64,000 bases of DNA from NCBI GenBank assembly GCA_903871335.1, contig CAIQGE010000009.1, positions 1-64,000 of the forward strand, in the 5' to 3' direction. The DNA comes from an uncultured Actinomycetes bacterium (GTDB taxonomy: Bacteria > Actinomycetota > Acidimicrobiia > Acidimicrobiales > RAAP-2). A program made the translations under genes and the position numbers. How positions within the stretch are numbered: position 1 is the first letter of the stretch; every line of letters starts with the position of its first letter. Below, one piece after another: positions 7,912 through 17,096 of the stretch. The notes beneath the pieces are model-generated. The model worked only from the letters and a program-made list of their open reading frames with translations, did not search any database and was not told where the DNA came from.

Positions 7912-9267
7912 CTACGATCCCGAAAGGGCGATGTCTCCCACGGCGAGGGTCTGTCCCGCGGCAACGCCCGGAAGCCACTCCACGTCATTTCCTACGTGCG
8001 TCACGTCCAGCAACATCCGTTGCAACGTGGACGCGACGGTCACTTCGCGAATGGGTTCCGCTAACTGACCGTCGCGGATCATGAGGCCCGTGATGCCGAC
8101 AGAAAAGTCACCGGAAATGGGATTCACGCCGGAGTGAACACCGGTCAGTGATTCCACGAACACGCCGTGTCCCACGTGGGCGAGGATGTCCGCCTGAGTG
8201 AACGCACCCGGCGCGAGTTGCAATGCCCGACAACTCGCCGACGGCGATCCCGCGATCCCGCCACGCGCGGCGCTGCCGGTGGACGATGTTCCAGCACGCC
8301 GGGCGGATTCGGTGTCATAAACGAATCCCTGAAGGCGTCCATGATCGATCAGTACGTTCCGACGACACGCCAAGCCTTCACCATCGAAGATCGACGCACC
8401 GAAGTGGCGAGGATCAGTGGGGTCATCGAGAAGAGAAAAGTCCTCGACCGCAACGTTTTCACCAATACGGTCGGCGAAAAATGACCGCCCTCGAACCACG
8501 GCGCTACCCGACAGAGCACCCCCGATGATCGCGAGCAGAGTCGCGGTGGTACGCGGGTCGAAGACCGCGACTCCCCGCATGGAGGCGGGCTTGATCGCGC
8601 CGAGCATGCGTGTCGCTCGGCGCACGGCGTCCGCCGCGGCCTTGTCGAGGTCGAGTTCGTGCGGCGCGCGACCGGCGGATAATCCCCATCCGGTCTGGTC
8701 ACCGGAACTGTCCGTCGCGATGGCCTCCACCGACACGTAGGCACCGGAGCGCTCATACGTGGCACGGATGCCCAAGGTCGAAGCGATGGCCGCTTGAGCC
8801 ACGTAGTCCGAATAGTTTGCCGAGTCGACCTGCCGAATTCGTGCGTCCGCCGTTCGAACCATTTTCTCCAGATCAATAGCGAGAGCAATCTTGTCGTCGA
8901 GCGATGTCGTGGTGACACCCTCGTCCACCAAGGTCAGTGAGGCCGCGGCGACACCATCGGGCGTCGCAAAGCCAATGAACTCGTCTTCGGTCGCGAAGGA
9001 CACGTTGTCGCGCGCCTCGCGAAGAGCTTCGTCAATCGCCTCGGCGTCGAGCGAGCCCGCCCACGCTGTTCCTACGCGTGCTCCCTGAGGGCTGTCCACC
9101 AGCACGCGAATACCGATTCCCGCGCTCGTCGCGGTGGTGAGTTTTTCCACCTCACCTTGGTACGCCTGAACTTCCGTGTCGATGCCACGGGAGACGTAGA
9201 CCTCAAGTTGTTCGTCGCCCACGGCCCGCTCGACCACGGATTCTGCGATCGTCAAAAGTTCGCTCAT
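7912..9267 (-). CDS. tldE: TldE/PmbA metalloprotease subunit
   Basis: The 451-residue protein is the partner of TldD in a heterodimeric protease that trims unfolded or modified peptides. The family features are the N-terminal VEVYVSRG-like strand (QLEVYVSRG), RGVAVFDPR in the middle and the C-terminal SGVNPISGDFSVGITG block. TldE itself lacks the HExxxH metal site, as expected. The frame is open further upstream to 9435, but that stretch is Arg-rich out-of-frame tldD sequence; ATG 9267 overlaps the tldD stop as ATGA, so the two are translationally coupled. Confidence 0.92.
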   Translation of the reverse strand: MSELLTIAESVVERAVGDEQLEVYVSRGIDTEVQAYQGEVEKLTTATSAGIGIRVLVDSPQGARVGTAWAGSLDAEAIDEALREARDNVSFATEDEFIGFATPDGVAAASLTLVDEGVTTTSLDDKIALAIDLEKMVRTADARIRQVDSANYSDYVAQAAIASTLGIRATYERSGAYVSVEAIATDSSGDQTGWGLSAGRAPHELDLDKAAADAVRRATRMLGAIKPASMRGVAVFDPRTTATLLAIIGGALSGSAVVRGRSFFADRIGENVAVEDFSLLDDPTDPRHFGASIFDGEGLACRRNVLIDHGRLQGFVYDTESARRAGTSSTGSAARGGIAGSPSASCRALQLAPGAFTQADILAHVGHGVFVESLTGVHSGVNPISGDFSVGITGLMIRDGQLAEPIREVTVASTLQRMLLDVTHVGNDVEWLPGVAAGQTLAVGDIALSGS

Positions 9268-10664
9268 GCTGCGGTTCCTCCGATGGTCACGCTGGACAGA
9301 CGCATGGTGGCTTGGCCGGTGCCGACGGGAACTTGCTGCCCGTCTTTGCCGCATGTCCCGGGCGTCATCGAAAAGTCCGACGCCACCGCGTCGACGCGTT
9401 GCAGAACCTCGGGGCCGTTCCCAATCAAATTGCATTCTCGCAGCGGAGTCGTTATGACTCCTCCTTCGATGAGGTATGCCTCCGTCATGCCGAAAACGAA
9501 GTCACCGGTGGCCGTATTGACTTGGCCGCCACCCAGTTGCGCGACGTAGACACCTCGCGGGGTTTGGGCGATGATGTCCTCCGGCGTGTCGGGACCTTCC
9601 AGCAGATAGGTGTTCGTCATGCGGACCATGGGTAGGTGCTGATAGCTCTGACGTCGCCCATTACCGGACGACGCACGCCCTTGCCGACGGGCGCTCAGGA
9701 AATCCCACATGTAGTCCGTGAGGACACCATTTTCAATCAACACGTTCCGACCCGCGGCGCGACCTTCGTCGTCCATGGCGAGATAGCCCCATTCGCCCTC
9801 CACCGTGCCGTCATCAACCAGCGTGACGAGGTCGCTCGCCACTTTTTGGCCCGCCTTGCCGGAGTAGACCGACGCTTCCTTCAAAATAGCGTCGGCCTCG
9901 AGACCGTGGCCGCAGGCCTCGTGGAAGAGGATCCCGCCTGATCCACCCGCCAGCACGACGGGAAGGTCGCCCGACGGAGCGGGCCGCGCGGCCAGTTTCG
10001 TGATTGCCTGTCGGGCCGCGCCCGTGGCTGCTTGCGCCACCGCGTCGTCCGTCAGGATCTCGAATCCGCGTGTCGCGGCCACGGGGCGGTACCCCGTCTG
10101 CATCCCGGTGTCACCCAGGGCGACACACTGGACATTGAAACGTGTGCGCACTTGGTGGTCAGATCGAAATACACCGTCGGAGTTCGCCACCAAAATACGT
10201 CGGGAGGATTCTCCGAGGCCGACCATGACCTGCGTGATCTCCCCACCCGTCGAGCGAGCGATGTCATCGGCGCGCAGCAGCACTTCAATTTTGCGGGCCT
10301 TGTCCACGGTGCCGAGGGGCTTCTCAGCCTTGTTGACGTAGCTCACGTGGTCACCTAGTGACACGGTGACAGTGCGACCTGATCCCGATCGCGCCACCGT
10401 GGCCGCGGCGTGCGCCGCGTCGATCAAACCCCGCTCTGACAAGTCCGCGGTATGCGCGAAGCCGGTTGTTTCGCCGACGACGACGCGGACTCCCGCTCCT
10501 CGGTCTCGGCCCGAGGACAATTCCTCAACGCGCCGCTGATCCAGAGACGCCGACGACGTCCGTCGGTCTTCGACGAAGACTTCTGCGAATTCACCACCAC
10601 GACGGAGAGCAGATGCGAGCACCCTCTCAATGACGTCGCGTTCCACCAGTTCCGAAGCGTTCAT
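9264..10664 (-). CDS. tldD: TldD zinc metalloprotease subunit
   Basis: The 466-residue protein carries the active site HEACGH (H248, E249, H253) followed by GLEAD, the mark of TldD. With TldE it forms a cytoplasmic protease. The start ATG 10664 sits six bases downstream of TACGCT (complement 10671-10676) with no ribosome site, so the mRNA is probably leaderless. The upstream open extension to 10811 overlaps the divergent MFS gene and is rejected. Confidence 0.95.
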   Translation of the reverse strand: MNASELVERDVIERVLASALRRGGEFAEVFVEDRRTSSASLDQRRVEELSSGRDRGAGVRVVVGETTGFAHTADLSERGLIDAAHAAATVARSGSGRTVTVSLGDHVSYVNKAEKPLGTVDKARKIEVLLRADDIARSTGGEITQVMVGLGESSRRILVANSDGVFRSDHQVRTRFNVQCVALGDTGMQTGYRPVAATRGFEILTDDAVAQAATGAARQAITKLAARPAPSGDLPVVLAGGSGGILFHEACGHGLEADAILKEASVYSGKAGQKVASDLVTLVDDGTVEGEWGYLAMDDEGRAAGRNVLIENGVLTDYMWDFLSARRQGRASSGNGRRQSYQHLPMVRMTNTYLLEGPDTPEDIIAQTPRGVYVAQLGGGQVNTATGDFVFGMTEAYLIEGGVITTPLRECNLIGNGPEVLQRVDAVASDFSMTPGTCGKDGQQVPVGTGQATMRLSSVTIGGTAA

Positions 10665-10670
10665 GGGCGT

Positions 10671-10680
10671 AGCGTACCGT
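10671..10680. promoter_or_regulatory. Overlapping divergent -10 boxes for tldD and the MFS gene
   Basis: The sequence AGCGTACCGT contains TACGCT on the minus strand (10671-10676, 6 nt from the tldD ATG) and TACCGT on the plus strand (10675-10680, 8 nt from the MFS ATG). Both start codons lie within 24 bases of each other, so the two promoters must share this site. Confidence 0.6.
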
Positions 10681-10688
10681 GGAGCACT

Positions 10689-11915
10689 ATGTCCGCTACG
10701 CGCCCATTGTCCATGCGGCCGGCCGCACTGGTCATTGCGGCCTTCTTGTTGCTCGGCGCGTTTTGGGGCTCCTGGAACATGTCGCTGCCCTCGATTCAGC
10801 ACTCGTTTCATCTGAGCGACACCGCGCTCGGCGTGCTTCTGGCACTAGCCGTGGGTACCGCGGGCTTCGCGGGTGCCATCGTGGGGCGTCTCGCTCGACG
10901 TTTTCGCTCCCTCTGGCTCCTGTCAGGAATTTTGGCCGTGTGGGGCATCCTCGCCGTCCCACCGGAGCTCACGCATTCCGCCGCCGTGTTTTCCGTCGCT
11001 TTCGCCGGCGCGCAGATTGCCGCCGGCTGCGTGGATGCGGCCATGAACGCTCCGGCCACCGTTGCCTATCGCGATGAGCCGAGCTCTCTCGTGCGCTTCC
11101 ACGCACTCTTCAACGTGGGCGCCATTGCCGGTGCGCTCTTTGCGACGTCCATGCTCGCGAGTGGGGTGTCGTGGCGATGGTTATGGCCGATCACCGGGGT
11201 CGTGATCATTCTCACGTCCGTCGTCGGATTTTTGGGCTCCCCCGGAGTTGCGCTCGACGCGGATGATCGCCCGCACTCTCCATCCCTATCCGCCGTGGGC
11301 GAAAGCGCACCCAGCGAGCCTCGTCTCGATCGATCTTTGCGAGACGATGGGCTCCTCGTCTTTCTCTTCGTCTTCGCTCTCGCCGAAATCACCGAAGGTG
11401 GTGCCTTTACGTGGGGCATTTTGTACCTCCGGCAGCATCTCAGCGCCGGCATTCTCGTCGGGACCGGCGCCTACGTCATCGGCCACGCGGTGGCCGCCCT
11501 CGCTCGCGGCTTTGGCGGACCACTGCTCAAAACTGTCCCCGTGACCCGTTCTTTCGCCGTCGGTGCGGTGTTATGCGCCGTCGGGTTGATCGTCGAGATT
11601 TCCGTATCGCAAGCCTGGGTCGCTGCGGCGGGACTCACGTTGGCGACGGCCGGCACCAGTTTCTTTTGGCCTCTCGTCATGTCAACAGTGGCGCGCATTT
11701 CGTCTTCTCCGGCGCGAGCGGTAGGAAACTTCACGGCGGCGGGCTACGCCGGTTGGGTGGCCGGAGCGCCCATTGTCGGGGCCATTTCTGACCACTGGGG
11801 CGCGAGCGCCGGATTGTTGTTCATGGCTCTCGTCTGCGTGGTGGTCGTGATCGCGGTCTTCGCGGGCACGGTGCCAGCCGACCCTGAAACAATCCCGAAT
11901 CGGCCGGTAGGCTGA
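10689..11915 (+). CDS. Major facilitator superfamily transporter
   Basis: The 408-residue protein has about twelve hydrophobic helices, with a first helix at about 10-30 (AALVIAAFLLLGAFWGSW) and an intracellular loop GAIVGRLARRFRSLW resembling the MFS motif after TM2. A central hydrophilic loop (about 190-220) separates the two halves. The substrate is unknown; the general layout resembles drug or metabolite exporters. ATG 10689 is chosen since upstream sequence is antisense to tldD; ATG 10713 is the alternative. Its stop contains the -10 box of dxs. Confidence 0.88.
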   Translation: MSATRPLSMRPAALVIAAFLLLGAFWGSWNMSLPSIQHSFHLSDTALGVLLALAVGTAGFAGAIVGRLARRFRSLWLLSGILAVWGILAVPPELTHSAAVFSVAFAGAQIAAGCVDAAMNAPATVAYRDEPSSLVRFHALFNVGAIAGALFATSMLASGVSWRWLWPITGVVIILTSVVGFLGSPGVALDADDRPHSPSLSAVGESAPSEPRLDRSLRDDGLLVFLFVFALAEITEGGAFTWGILYLRQHLSAGILVGTGAYVIGHAVAALARGFGGPLLKTVPVTRSFAVGAVLCAVGLIVEISVSQAWVAAAGLTLATAGTSFFWPLVMSTVARISSSPARAVGNFTAAGYAGWVAGAPIVGAISDHWGASAGLLFMALVCVVVVIAVFAGTVPADPETIPNRPVG

Positions 11916-11919
11916 GTCC

Positions 11920-13845
11920 GTGATTCTTCCGTCGATCGAAACTCCGGCCGACCTGCGACCACTTTCGTACGAGGAACTCGACGAACTAGCCGCCGAAATT
12001 CGAACATTCATCATTGAAGCGGTCAAGAAAACGGGTGGTCACCTAGGGAGCAATCTTGGGGCCGTCGAACTCACGTTGGCCATCCACCGTGTTTTCGAAT
12101 CTCCGAACGACATCGTTTTGTTCGACACCGGTCACCAGACGTACGTGCACAAGTTGCTGACGGGTCGACGCTACGGCTTTCGACAGCTGCGCCAACGAGG
12201 GGGCTTGTCGGGCTACCCCAGCCGGTCGGAGTCGGATCATGACTGGATCGAGTCCTCACACGCGTCAACGGCCCTGTCGTACGCGCACGGTCTATCCGTT
12301 GCCCTCCAGCACCGAAAGGAACTCGCCGGCTTCGGCGGTAATCGTCGCGTGATCGCCGTGGTCGGTGACGGATCTCTGACGGGTGGAATGGCCTACGAGG
12401 CACTGAACAATCTCGGCCACTCCGGTCAACGAGTGGTCATTGTGCTCAATGACAACGGTCGCAGTTACGCCCCAACGATTTCGAAGTTGTCCGAGTCCCT
12501 CACCTCGCTTCGACTCCACCCGACGTACGTGTCGACGCGACAACGCATGCGCGAAAGTCTCAGCAAAGTGCCAGGCATCGGACGTTTGGCGTACCTCGGC
12601 GTTCATGGAGTGACGTCCGTGGTGCGAGAAATGGTGACGCCGCACACGTTCTTCGAGAATCTCGGAGTCCGGTACGTCGGCCCCATTGACGGTCATAACA
12701 TCGCCGCCATCGAGTCGGCACTCCAGAACGCGGCCGACTGGCCGGGCCCCATTCTGGTTCACGCCCTCACAGAAAAGGGCCGCGGCTACTTGCCCGCCGA
12801 GAATGACACCCTCAAACTGCACGATTTCAAACTCCCCGCGCGCACGGACGATGACGAAGTCGCCCCCCTGAGCTTCACGGAGACCTTCTCTCGGTCGCTC
12901 ATTACTCTCGCGGAGTCGGACGATCGCATTGTCGCCTTGACCGCAGCGATGGCGGGACCGACAGGCCTACTCGGGTTCCAACAGAGATTCCCCGACCGAT
13001 TCTTCGACGTCGGCATCGCCGAGCAGCACGAGATGACGGCCGCCGCCGGTATGGCCATGGGAGGATTGAAGCCCGTCGTGTGCGTGTACTCGACGTTCTT
13101 CTCGCGCGCCTTCGACCAGGCCAATCTCGACGTCGGGCTGCTCAATTTGCCCGTGCTGATGGTCTTTGACCGAGCAGGCATTACGGGGGACGACGGACCG
13201 AGTCACCACGGGATCTTGGACATGGCCCTGTGCCTCGCCATTCCCAACGTGACCATCTTCGCCCCCTCCACGGCTGAAGAGATTCCGGGCATGATGAAGA
13301 CCGCGCTGTCGCTCACGTCACCGACGGCGCTGCGTTTTCCCAAGACCCTGCCACGTCCAATGGATGGTCTCGTGGGCGAAGGTCTGCACGCGCGACGCAT
13401 CACGACCGGCGACGGGTCGCTCTGTGTCTTGGCCGTCGGAAAAATGGCCGCCACGGCGTACCACGCGCTCCAACTGCTCGGTGAGGATGCCGCCAAAGTC
13501 ACCCTCTACGACGTTCGTGTGCTCCCGCCCGACCCGGCCATGATTGACCACGCCCTCGAACACGACCGAGTGATCACCGTCGAAGACGGCACGCGCCACG
13601 GTGGCGCGGGCGCCCTCATGGTCTCCGCCGTTCGCTCGCGAGCCCAGGAGTTGGCGCAACCCTTCCCCACCACGCGGATTCTCGGGGTGCCTCGGGCTTA
13701 CTTGCAACAGCACAAGCCTGACGCGCTGCTCGCCGAAATTGGACTTGACGACGAGGGCCTCGCGGCCGCCTTCACACGGGCCATGAAGGACGAACCCGAA
13801 TATCCTCGCGTACTTCCCGAGGCGCCGCGAGCGCACTACTACTGA
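11920..13845 (+). CDS. dxs: 1-deoxy-D-xylulose-5-phosphate synthase
   Basis: Dxs condenses pyruvate and glyceraldehyde 3-phosphate in the first step of the MEP isoprenoid pathway, with thiamine diphosphate. The 641-residue chain shows KKTGGHLGSNLG near the start, the ThDP site GDGSLTGG (about 148-155) with NDN (about 182-184), the catalytic DVGIAEQHEMTA block (about 362-373) and the C-terminal transketolase domain. The GTG start at 11920 has TAGGCT (11908-11913) six bases before it and no ribosome site, so it is probably leaderless. Confidence 0.97.
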   Translation: MILPSIETPADLRPLSYEELDELAAEIRTFIIEAVKKTGGHLGSNLGAVELTLAIHRVFESPNDIVLFDTGHQTYVHKLLTGRRYGFRQLRQRGGLSGYPSRSESDHDWIESSHASTALSYAHGLSVALQHRKELAGFGGNRRVIAVVGDGSLTGGMAYEALNNLGHSGQRVVIVLNDNGRSYAPTISKLSESLTSLRLHPTYVSTRQRMRESLSKVPGIGRLAYLGVHGVTSVVREMVTPHTFFENLGVRYVGPIDGHNIAAIESALQNAADWPGPILVHALTEKGRGYLPAENDTLKLHDFKLPARTDDDEVAPLSFTETFSRSLITLAESDDRIVALTAAMAGPTGLLGFQQRFPDRFFDVGIAEQHEMTAAAGMAMGGLKPVVCVYSTFFSRAFDQANLDVGLLNLPVLMVFDRAGITGDDGPSHHGILDMALCLAIPNVTIFAPSTAEEIPGMMKTALSLTSPTALRFPKTLPRPMDGLVGEGLHARRITTGDGSLCVLAVGKMAATAYHALQLLGEDAAKVTLYDVRVLPPDPAMIDHALEHDRVITVEDGTRHGGAGALMVSAVRSRAQELAQPFPTTRILGVPRAYLQQHKPDALLAEIGLDDEGLAAAFTRAMKDEPEYPRVLPEAPRAHYY

Positions 13846-13872
13846 TCCGCTTCGCGATCACACCGGTACTTT

Positions 13873-14277
13873 GTGTCCATGGGATTTGACGTGGACAAGA
13901 CCGACGACGAGTGGCGCAACGAGCTTTCGCCCGAGCGATACGCCATCTTGCGTGAGGCGGCGACCGAGGCCCCGTTCAGCGGCTCGCTCCTCAGCGTCGA
14001 TGGAGTGGGCACCTTTTCGTGTGGCGGGTGCGGACAAGTGCTCTTTCGGACCGAACAGAAATTTGAGTCACATTGTGGATGGCCGTCCTTTGACGCGTGC
14101 GAGCCGGGCACCATCGTTGAACGGGCCGACCACTCGCTCTCGCGCGAGCGCACCGAAATTCTCTGTTCGCGCTGTGGCGGTCACCTCGGTCACGTCTTTG
14201 CCGACGGGCCCACGGACACGGGGTTGCGTTACTGCGTGAATTCTCTCGCGATCGAGTACGACCGCGCCGACGGCTAG
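13873..14277 (+). CDS. msrB: Peptide methionine-(R)-sulfoxide reductase MsrB
   Basis: MsrB reduces methionine-R-sulfoxide in proteins. The 134-residue sequence has the structural zinc cysteines in CGGCG and CSRCGGHLGH, the substrate motif CGWPSF and the catalytic cysteine in RYCVNSLAIEY. The start may be GTG 13873 or ATG 13879. The TAG stop shares CTAG with the stop of ftsX on the other strand. Confidence 0.95.
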   Translation: MSMGFDVDKTDDEWRNELSPERYAILREAATEAPFSGSLLSVDGVGTFSCGGCGQVLFRTEQKFESHCGWPSFDACEPGTIVERADHSLSRERTEILCSRCGGHLGHVFADGPTDTGLRYCVNSLAIEYDRADG

Positions 14278-15134
14278 ACGTCGAGGAAGCGTCGGATCGC
14301 AAACGCCGACCCGATCGAGCCGATTAGAACGCCCACCGCGACCACCACGATGCTCGTGCCCACAACGTCTTGTGTGGACAGGTGGAATTCATTGCCCGAG
14401 AGCGGATACCAGGCGTGCAGCAGTACCAGGAGGGCGACGGCGACCAATGAGCCAAAGAGCCCCTGCATGAAACCTTCGGAAATAAACGGCATTCGAATGA
14501 ACCAGTTCGTAGCGCCCACGAGCTTCATCACCGACACCTCACGCCGTCGCGCGAAGATGGCCAATCGGATGGTGTTCAAGATGAGAACGATCGCCGACAC
14601 CAGCAGCGTCAGAGCGAGGGCGATGGCGACGTACTGCGCGACGCGAATCGCCTGCTGCATCTGGTGAATGGCCTTGGTGGGCGCCGTCACTCGATAAACG
14701 CCGGGCTGACCCGAGAACGTCGAAATCAAAATGGACGCGTCGGTCGGGACCACAGGTACACACAAGAACGCGCTTGGCATGTCCTGCACCCGCAGGACCG
14801 ACGACTCCGCTTCCGGCAGCAGAATCAAAGCCTGCTGGTACGACTGTTCTTGGGTCTGGAAGACGCACGTGCCGTGAATGTAGGGCGAGACCTTCAATTG
14901 CGATTCAATCGAACTCATTTCGGCGGGTTTCGCCGAGGCGCTCATCCACACGGTCACTTTGGTCTGCTGTTCCCAGACGACCGAGGCCTGTGACGCGCTC
15001 TGCTTGAACATCAGTGCGGCTCCCACGAGGGTCAACGACACGGCGACGGTCAAAACCGCGGCCAACGTCATGAGTCGATTTCGCCACAGATTGCTGAACG
15101 TCTCGCGAATGGCGTAACGAAGAAACACGCGCAT
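14274..15134 (-). CDS. ftsX: Cell division protein FtsX
   Basis: FtsX is the membrane part of FtsEX, which in actinobacteria activates peptidoglycan hydrolases (RipC-type) during division. The 286-residue protein has one N-terminal helix (about 22-43), a periplasmic domain (about 45-165) with paired cysteines CVFQTQ and AFLCVP, and three C-terminal helices (about 170-280). The juxtamembrane RREVSVMKLVGATNWFIR is the typical FtsX coupling segment. Its ATG overlaps the ftsE stop by one base (TGATG). Confidence 0.95.
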   Translation of the reverse strand: MRVFLRYAIRETFSNLWRNRLMTLAAVLTVAVSLTLVGAALMFKQSASQASVVWEQQTKVTVWMSASAKPAEMSSIESQLKVSPYIHGTCVFQTQEQSYQQALILLPEAESSVLRVQDMPSAFLCVPVVPTDASILISTFSGQPGVYRVTAPTKAIHQMQQAIRVAQYVAIALALTLLVSAIVLILNTIRLAIFARRREVSVMKLVGATNWFIRMPFISEGFMQGLFGSLVAVALLVLLHAWYPLSGNEFHLSTQDVVGTSIVVVAVGVLIGSIGSAFAIRRFLDV

Positions 15135-15835
15135 CAGAAACCTCCGGCCGGCTCATCAAGGCCGTACACGCCGCGCAATTGGTCGCGCACGAGTTCGCCG
15201 CCGTCCAACTCGATCACGCGGCGGCGCATCCGGTCGACGAGACCCTTGTCGTGCGTCGCCATCACGACGGTGGTCCCCGTCTTGTTGATGCGTTCCAGGA
15301 GGGTCATGATTTGCTCGGAGTTGGTGGGGTCGAGGTTTCCCGTCGGCTCGTCCGCTAGGAGCACCAGAGGTCGATTCACGAATGCTCGTGCCACCGCCAC
15401 ACGCTGCTGCTCACCACCGGACAGTTCGCTCGGGAGATTGTTGCGCTTGTCAGCCAGGCCCACCAACTCAAGGATCTGAGGCACCTGGGACTCCACCGTT
15501 GAGCGCGGTCGTCCAATCACTTCCTGTGCGAAAGCCACATTTTCGAAGACCGTCTTGGTCGGCAACAGGCGGAAGTCTTGAAAGACACACCCGATATTGC
15601 GACGAAGATACGGAACGCGCCATTTCGGCATGGTGCCGATGTCACGACCGAGTTCGAGGATGCGACCAGCGTCCGGACTTTCTTCGCGGAGCAGCAAGCG
15701 CAAGCAGGTCGTCTTGCCGGAGCCCGATGAACCGACCAAGAAGACGAATTCACCCTTTTCGATATTGAGTGAGACGTCGCGGAGCGCCACGGTGCCGTTC
15801 TTGTACGTCTTCGAAACGTTTTCGAAACGAATCAT
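15134..15835 (-). CDS. ftsE: Cell division ATP-binding protein FtsE
   Basis: The 233-residue ABC ATPase has Walker [10 protein letters not shown] with K41, the signature [14 protein letters not shown] and Walker [13 protein letters not shown]. It pairs with FtsX encoded immediately downstream. A good ribosome site (GAGGGGGTGAG) precedes ATG 15835, and a TACAAT -10 box lies about 65 bases upstream, giving a leader of about 59 nt. Confidence 0.97.
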   Translation of the reverse strand: MIRFENVSKTYKNGTVALRDVSLNIEKGEFVFLVGSSGSGKTTCLRLLLREESPDAGRILELGRDIGTMPKWRVPYLRRNIGCVFQDFRLLPTKTVFENVAFAQEVIGRPRSTVESQVPQILELVGLADKRNNLPSELSGGEQQRVAVARAFVNRPLVLLADEPTGNLDPTNSEQIMTLLERINKTGTTVVMATHDKGLVDRMRRRVIELDGGELVRDQLRGVYGLDEPAGGF

Positions 15836-15900
15836 GGCTCACCCCCTCGGGTCGGGTCCATCAGCCGAGCTCGAGTGGCCGGCGAATGATCAATTACATC

Positions 15901-15906
15901 ATTGTA
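15901..15906 (-). promoter_or_regulatory. Putative -10 box of the ftsEX operon
   Basis: The minus strand reads TACAAT here, the closest match to a consensus -10 in the 118-base gap between prfB and ftsE. It is followed by an imperfect dyad AATGAT/ATCATT (15887-15905) that could be an operator. No clear -35 is seen. Confidence 0.45.
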
Positions 15907-15953
15907 GTTGCGACCCTGCAGTGGTTCGTGCCACGAGGAAAGTCTTACATTTC

Positions 15954-17096
15954 TTACGAACGAGACCGCAGTCGGCGAAGTTCTGCTTCCATAAAACCGT
16001 CGAGGTCGCCGTCGAGTACGGCGTCCACATTTCCGGTCTCAAAGTCCGTGCGGTGATCTTTGACCAATTGATACGGAGCTTGGACGTAGCTGCGAATTTG
16101 GGATCCCCACGCATTGTCGCCACGATCACCACTGAGAGCGTCCAACTGCGCTTGACGTTCGAGACGCGCCCGATCGGCGAGCTTGGCCGCCAGAATTTGC
16201 ATCGCTCGTGCTCGATTTTGGTGCTGGCTTCGTTCGTTCTGACAACTCACGACAATTCCCGTGGGCAGGTGCGTCAATCGAATCGCGGAGTCGGTCTTGT
16301 TCACGTGTTGGCCTCCGGCCCCCGACGAGCGGTACGTGTCCACGCGAAGATCCTTTTCGTCAATCTCGATCGCTGTGTCGTCGACGAGGAGTGGGGTAAC
16401 TTCCAGGCTCGCGAAGCTCGTCTGTCGACGGGCTTGCGAATCAAATGGGCTGATCCGCACCAGTCGGTGCACGCCTCGTTCGGCGCTGAGCCACCCGAAG
16501 GCGAAGCGCCCCTTGACGATCACGGTTGCCGAAAGAATCCCCGCCTCTTGCCCCTCGGTAATTTCGTCAATCTCGACGCCGAAGCCACGACGCTCGGCCC
16601 ACCGCACGTACATGCGCAGCATCATCTCCGCCCAGTCCTGCGCATCCGTGCCGCCAGCGCCCGCGTGAATTTCCGCAATCGCGTCGAGTTCGTCATACTC
16701 ACCACTCAGCAAACTCTGCAGTTCGAGTGCTTCCAAGCTGCTGCCGAGTTCGCGCACGACCTCGGTAAGTTCTTCCAACAATCCCGCGTCCACGGTCCCC
16801 GAGGAGAGTGACTCGCGCACGAAATCAGCCAACACCTCACCGTCATCCAGCGAGGTCCGTAGCGCGTCGAACTCCTCGAGGTCATTGGTCAGCCGGCCCA
16901 ACTCTGTGGTGACCTCCCGGGCGTAGTCCTGGTTGTCCCACAAGTGGGGGTCTTCGGCGATGACGACTAGTTCCGCGTGACGAGCACGACGCGCATCGAT
17001 CGAGAGGTACTCGGCCGCGGCTCGCCACCGACCCTCAAGTTCTTCGAGCTGCGTCGCGGCCTCGCGAAGGGCGTTTTCCGCCTTAAGGTCGGCCAT
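15954..17096 (-). CDS. prfB: Peptide chain release factor 2
   Basis: RF2 ends translation at UGA and UAA. The 380-residue protein has the stop-recognition SPF tripeptide at 216-218 and the peptidyl-hydrolysis GGQ at 261-263. ATG 17096 is inside the last codons of secA (14-base overlap), so expression follows secA. The N-terminal region runs in one frame without an internal UGA, so the autoregulatory frameshift known in many bacteria is absent here. Confidence 0.96.
   Translation of the reverse strand: MADLKAENALREAATQLEELEGRWRAAAEYLSIDARRARHAELVVIAEDPHLWDNQDYAREVTTELGRLTNDLEEFDALRTSLDDGEVLADFVRESLSSGTVDAGLLEELTEVVRELGSSLEALELQSLLSGEYDELDAIAEIHAGAGGTDAQDWAEMMLRMYVRWAERRGFGVEIDEITEGQEAGILSATVIVKGRFAFGWLSAERGVHRLVRISPFDSQARRQTSFASLEVTPLLVDDTAIEIDEKDLRVDTYRSSGAGGQHVNKTDSAIRLTHLPTGIVVSCQNERSQHQNRARAMQILAAKLADRARLERQAQLDALSGDRGDNAWGSQIRSYVQAPYQLVKDHRTDFETGNVDAVLDGDLDGFMEAELRRLRSRS

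Noticed and set aside
9268-9435. N-terminal extension of TldE
   Set aside because: Arg/His-rich sequence that is the shifted frame of tldD; the ATG at 9267 is coupled to the tldD stop.
15954-17096. Programmed frameshift in prfB
   Set aside because: The N-terminal coding region is open in a single frame with no in-frame UGA.
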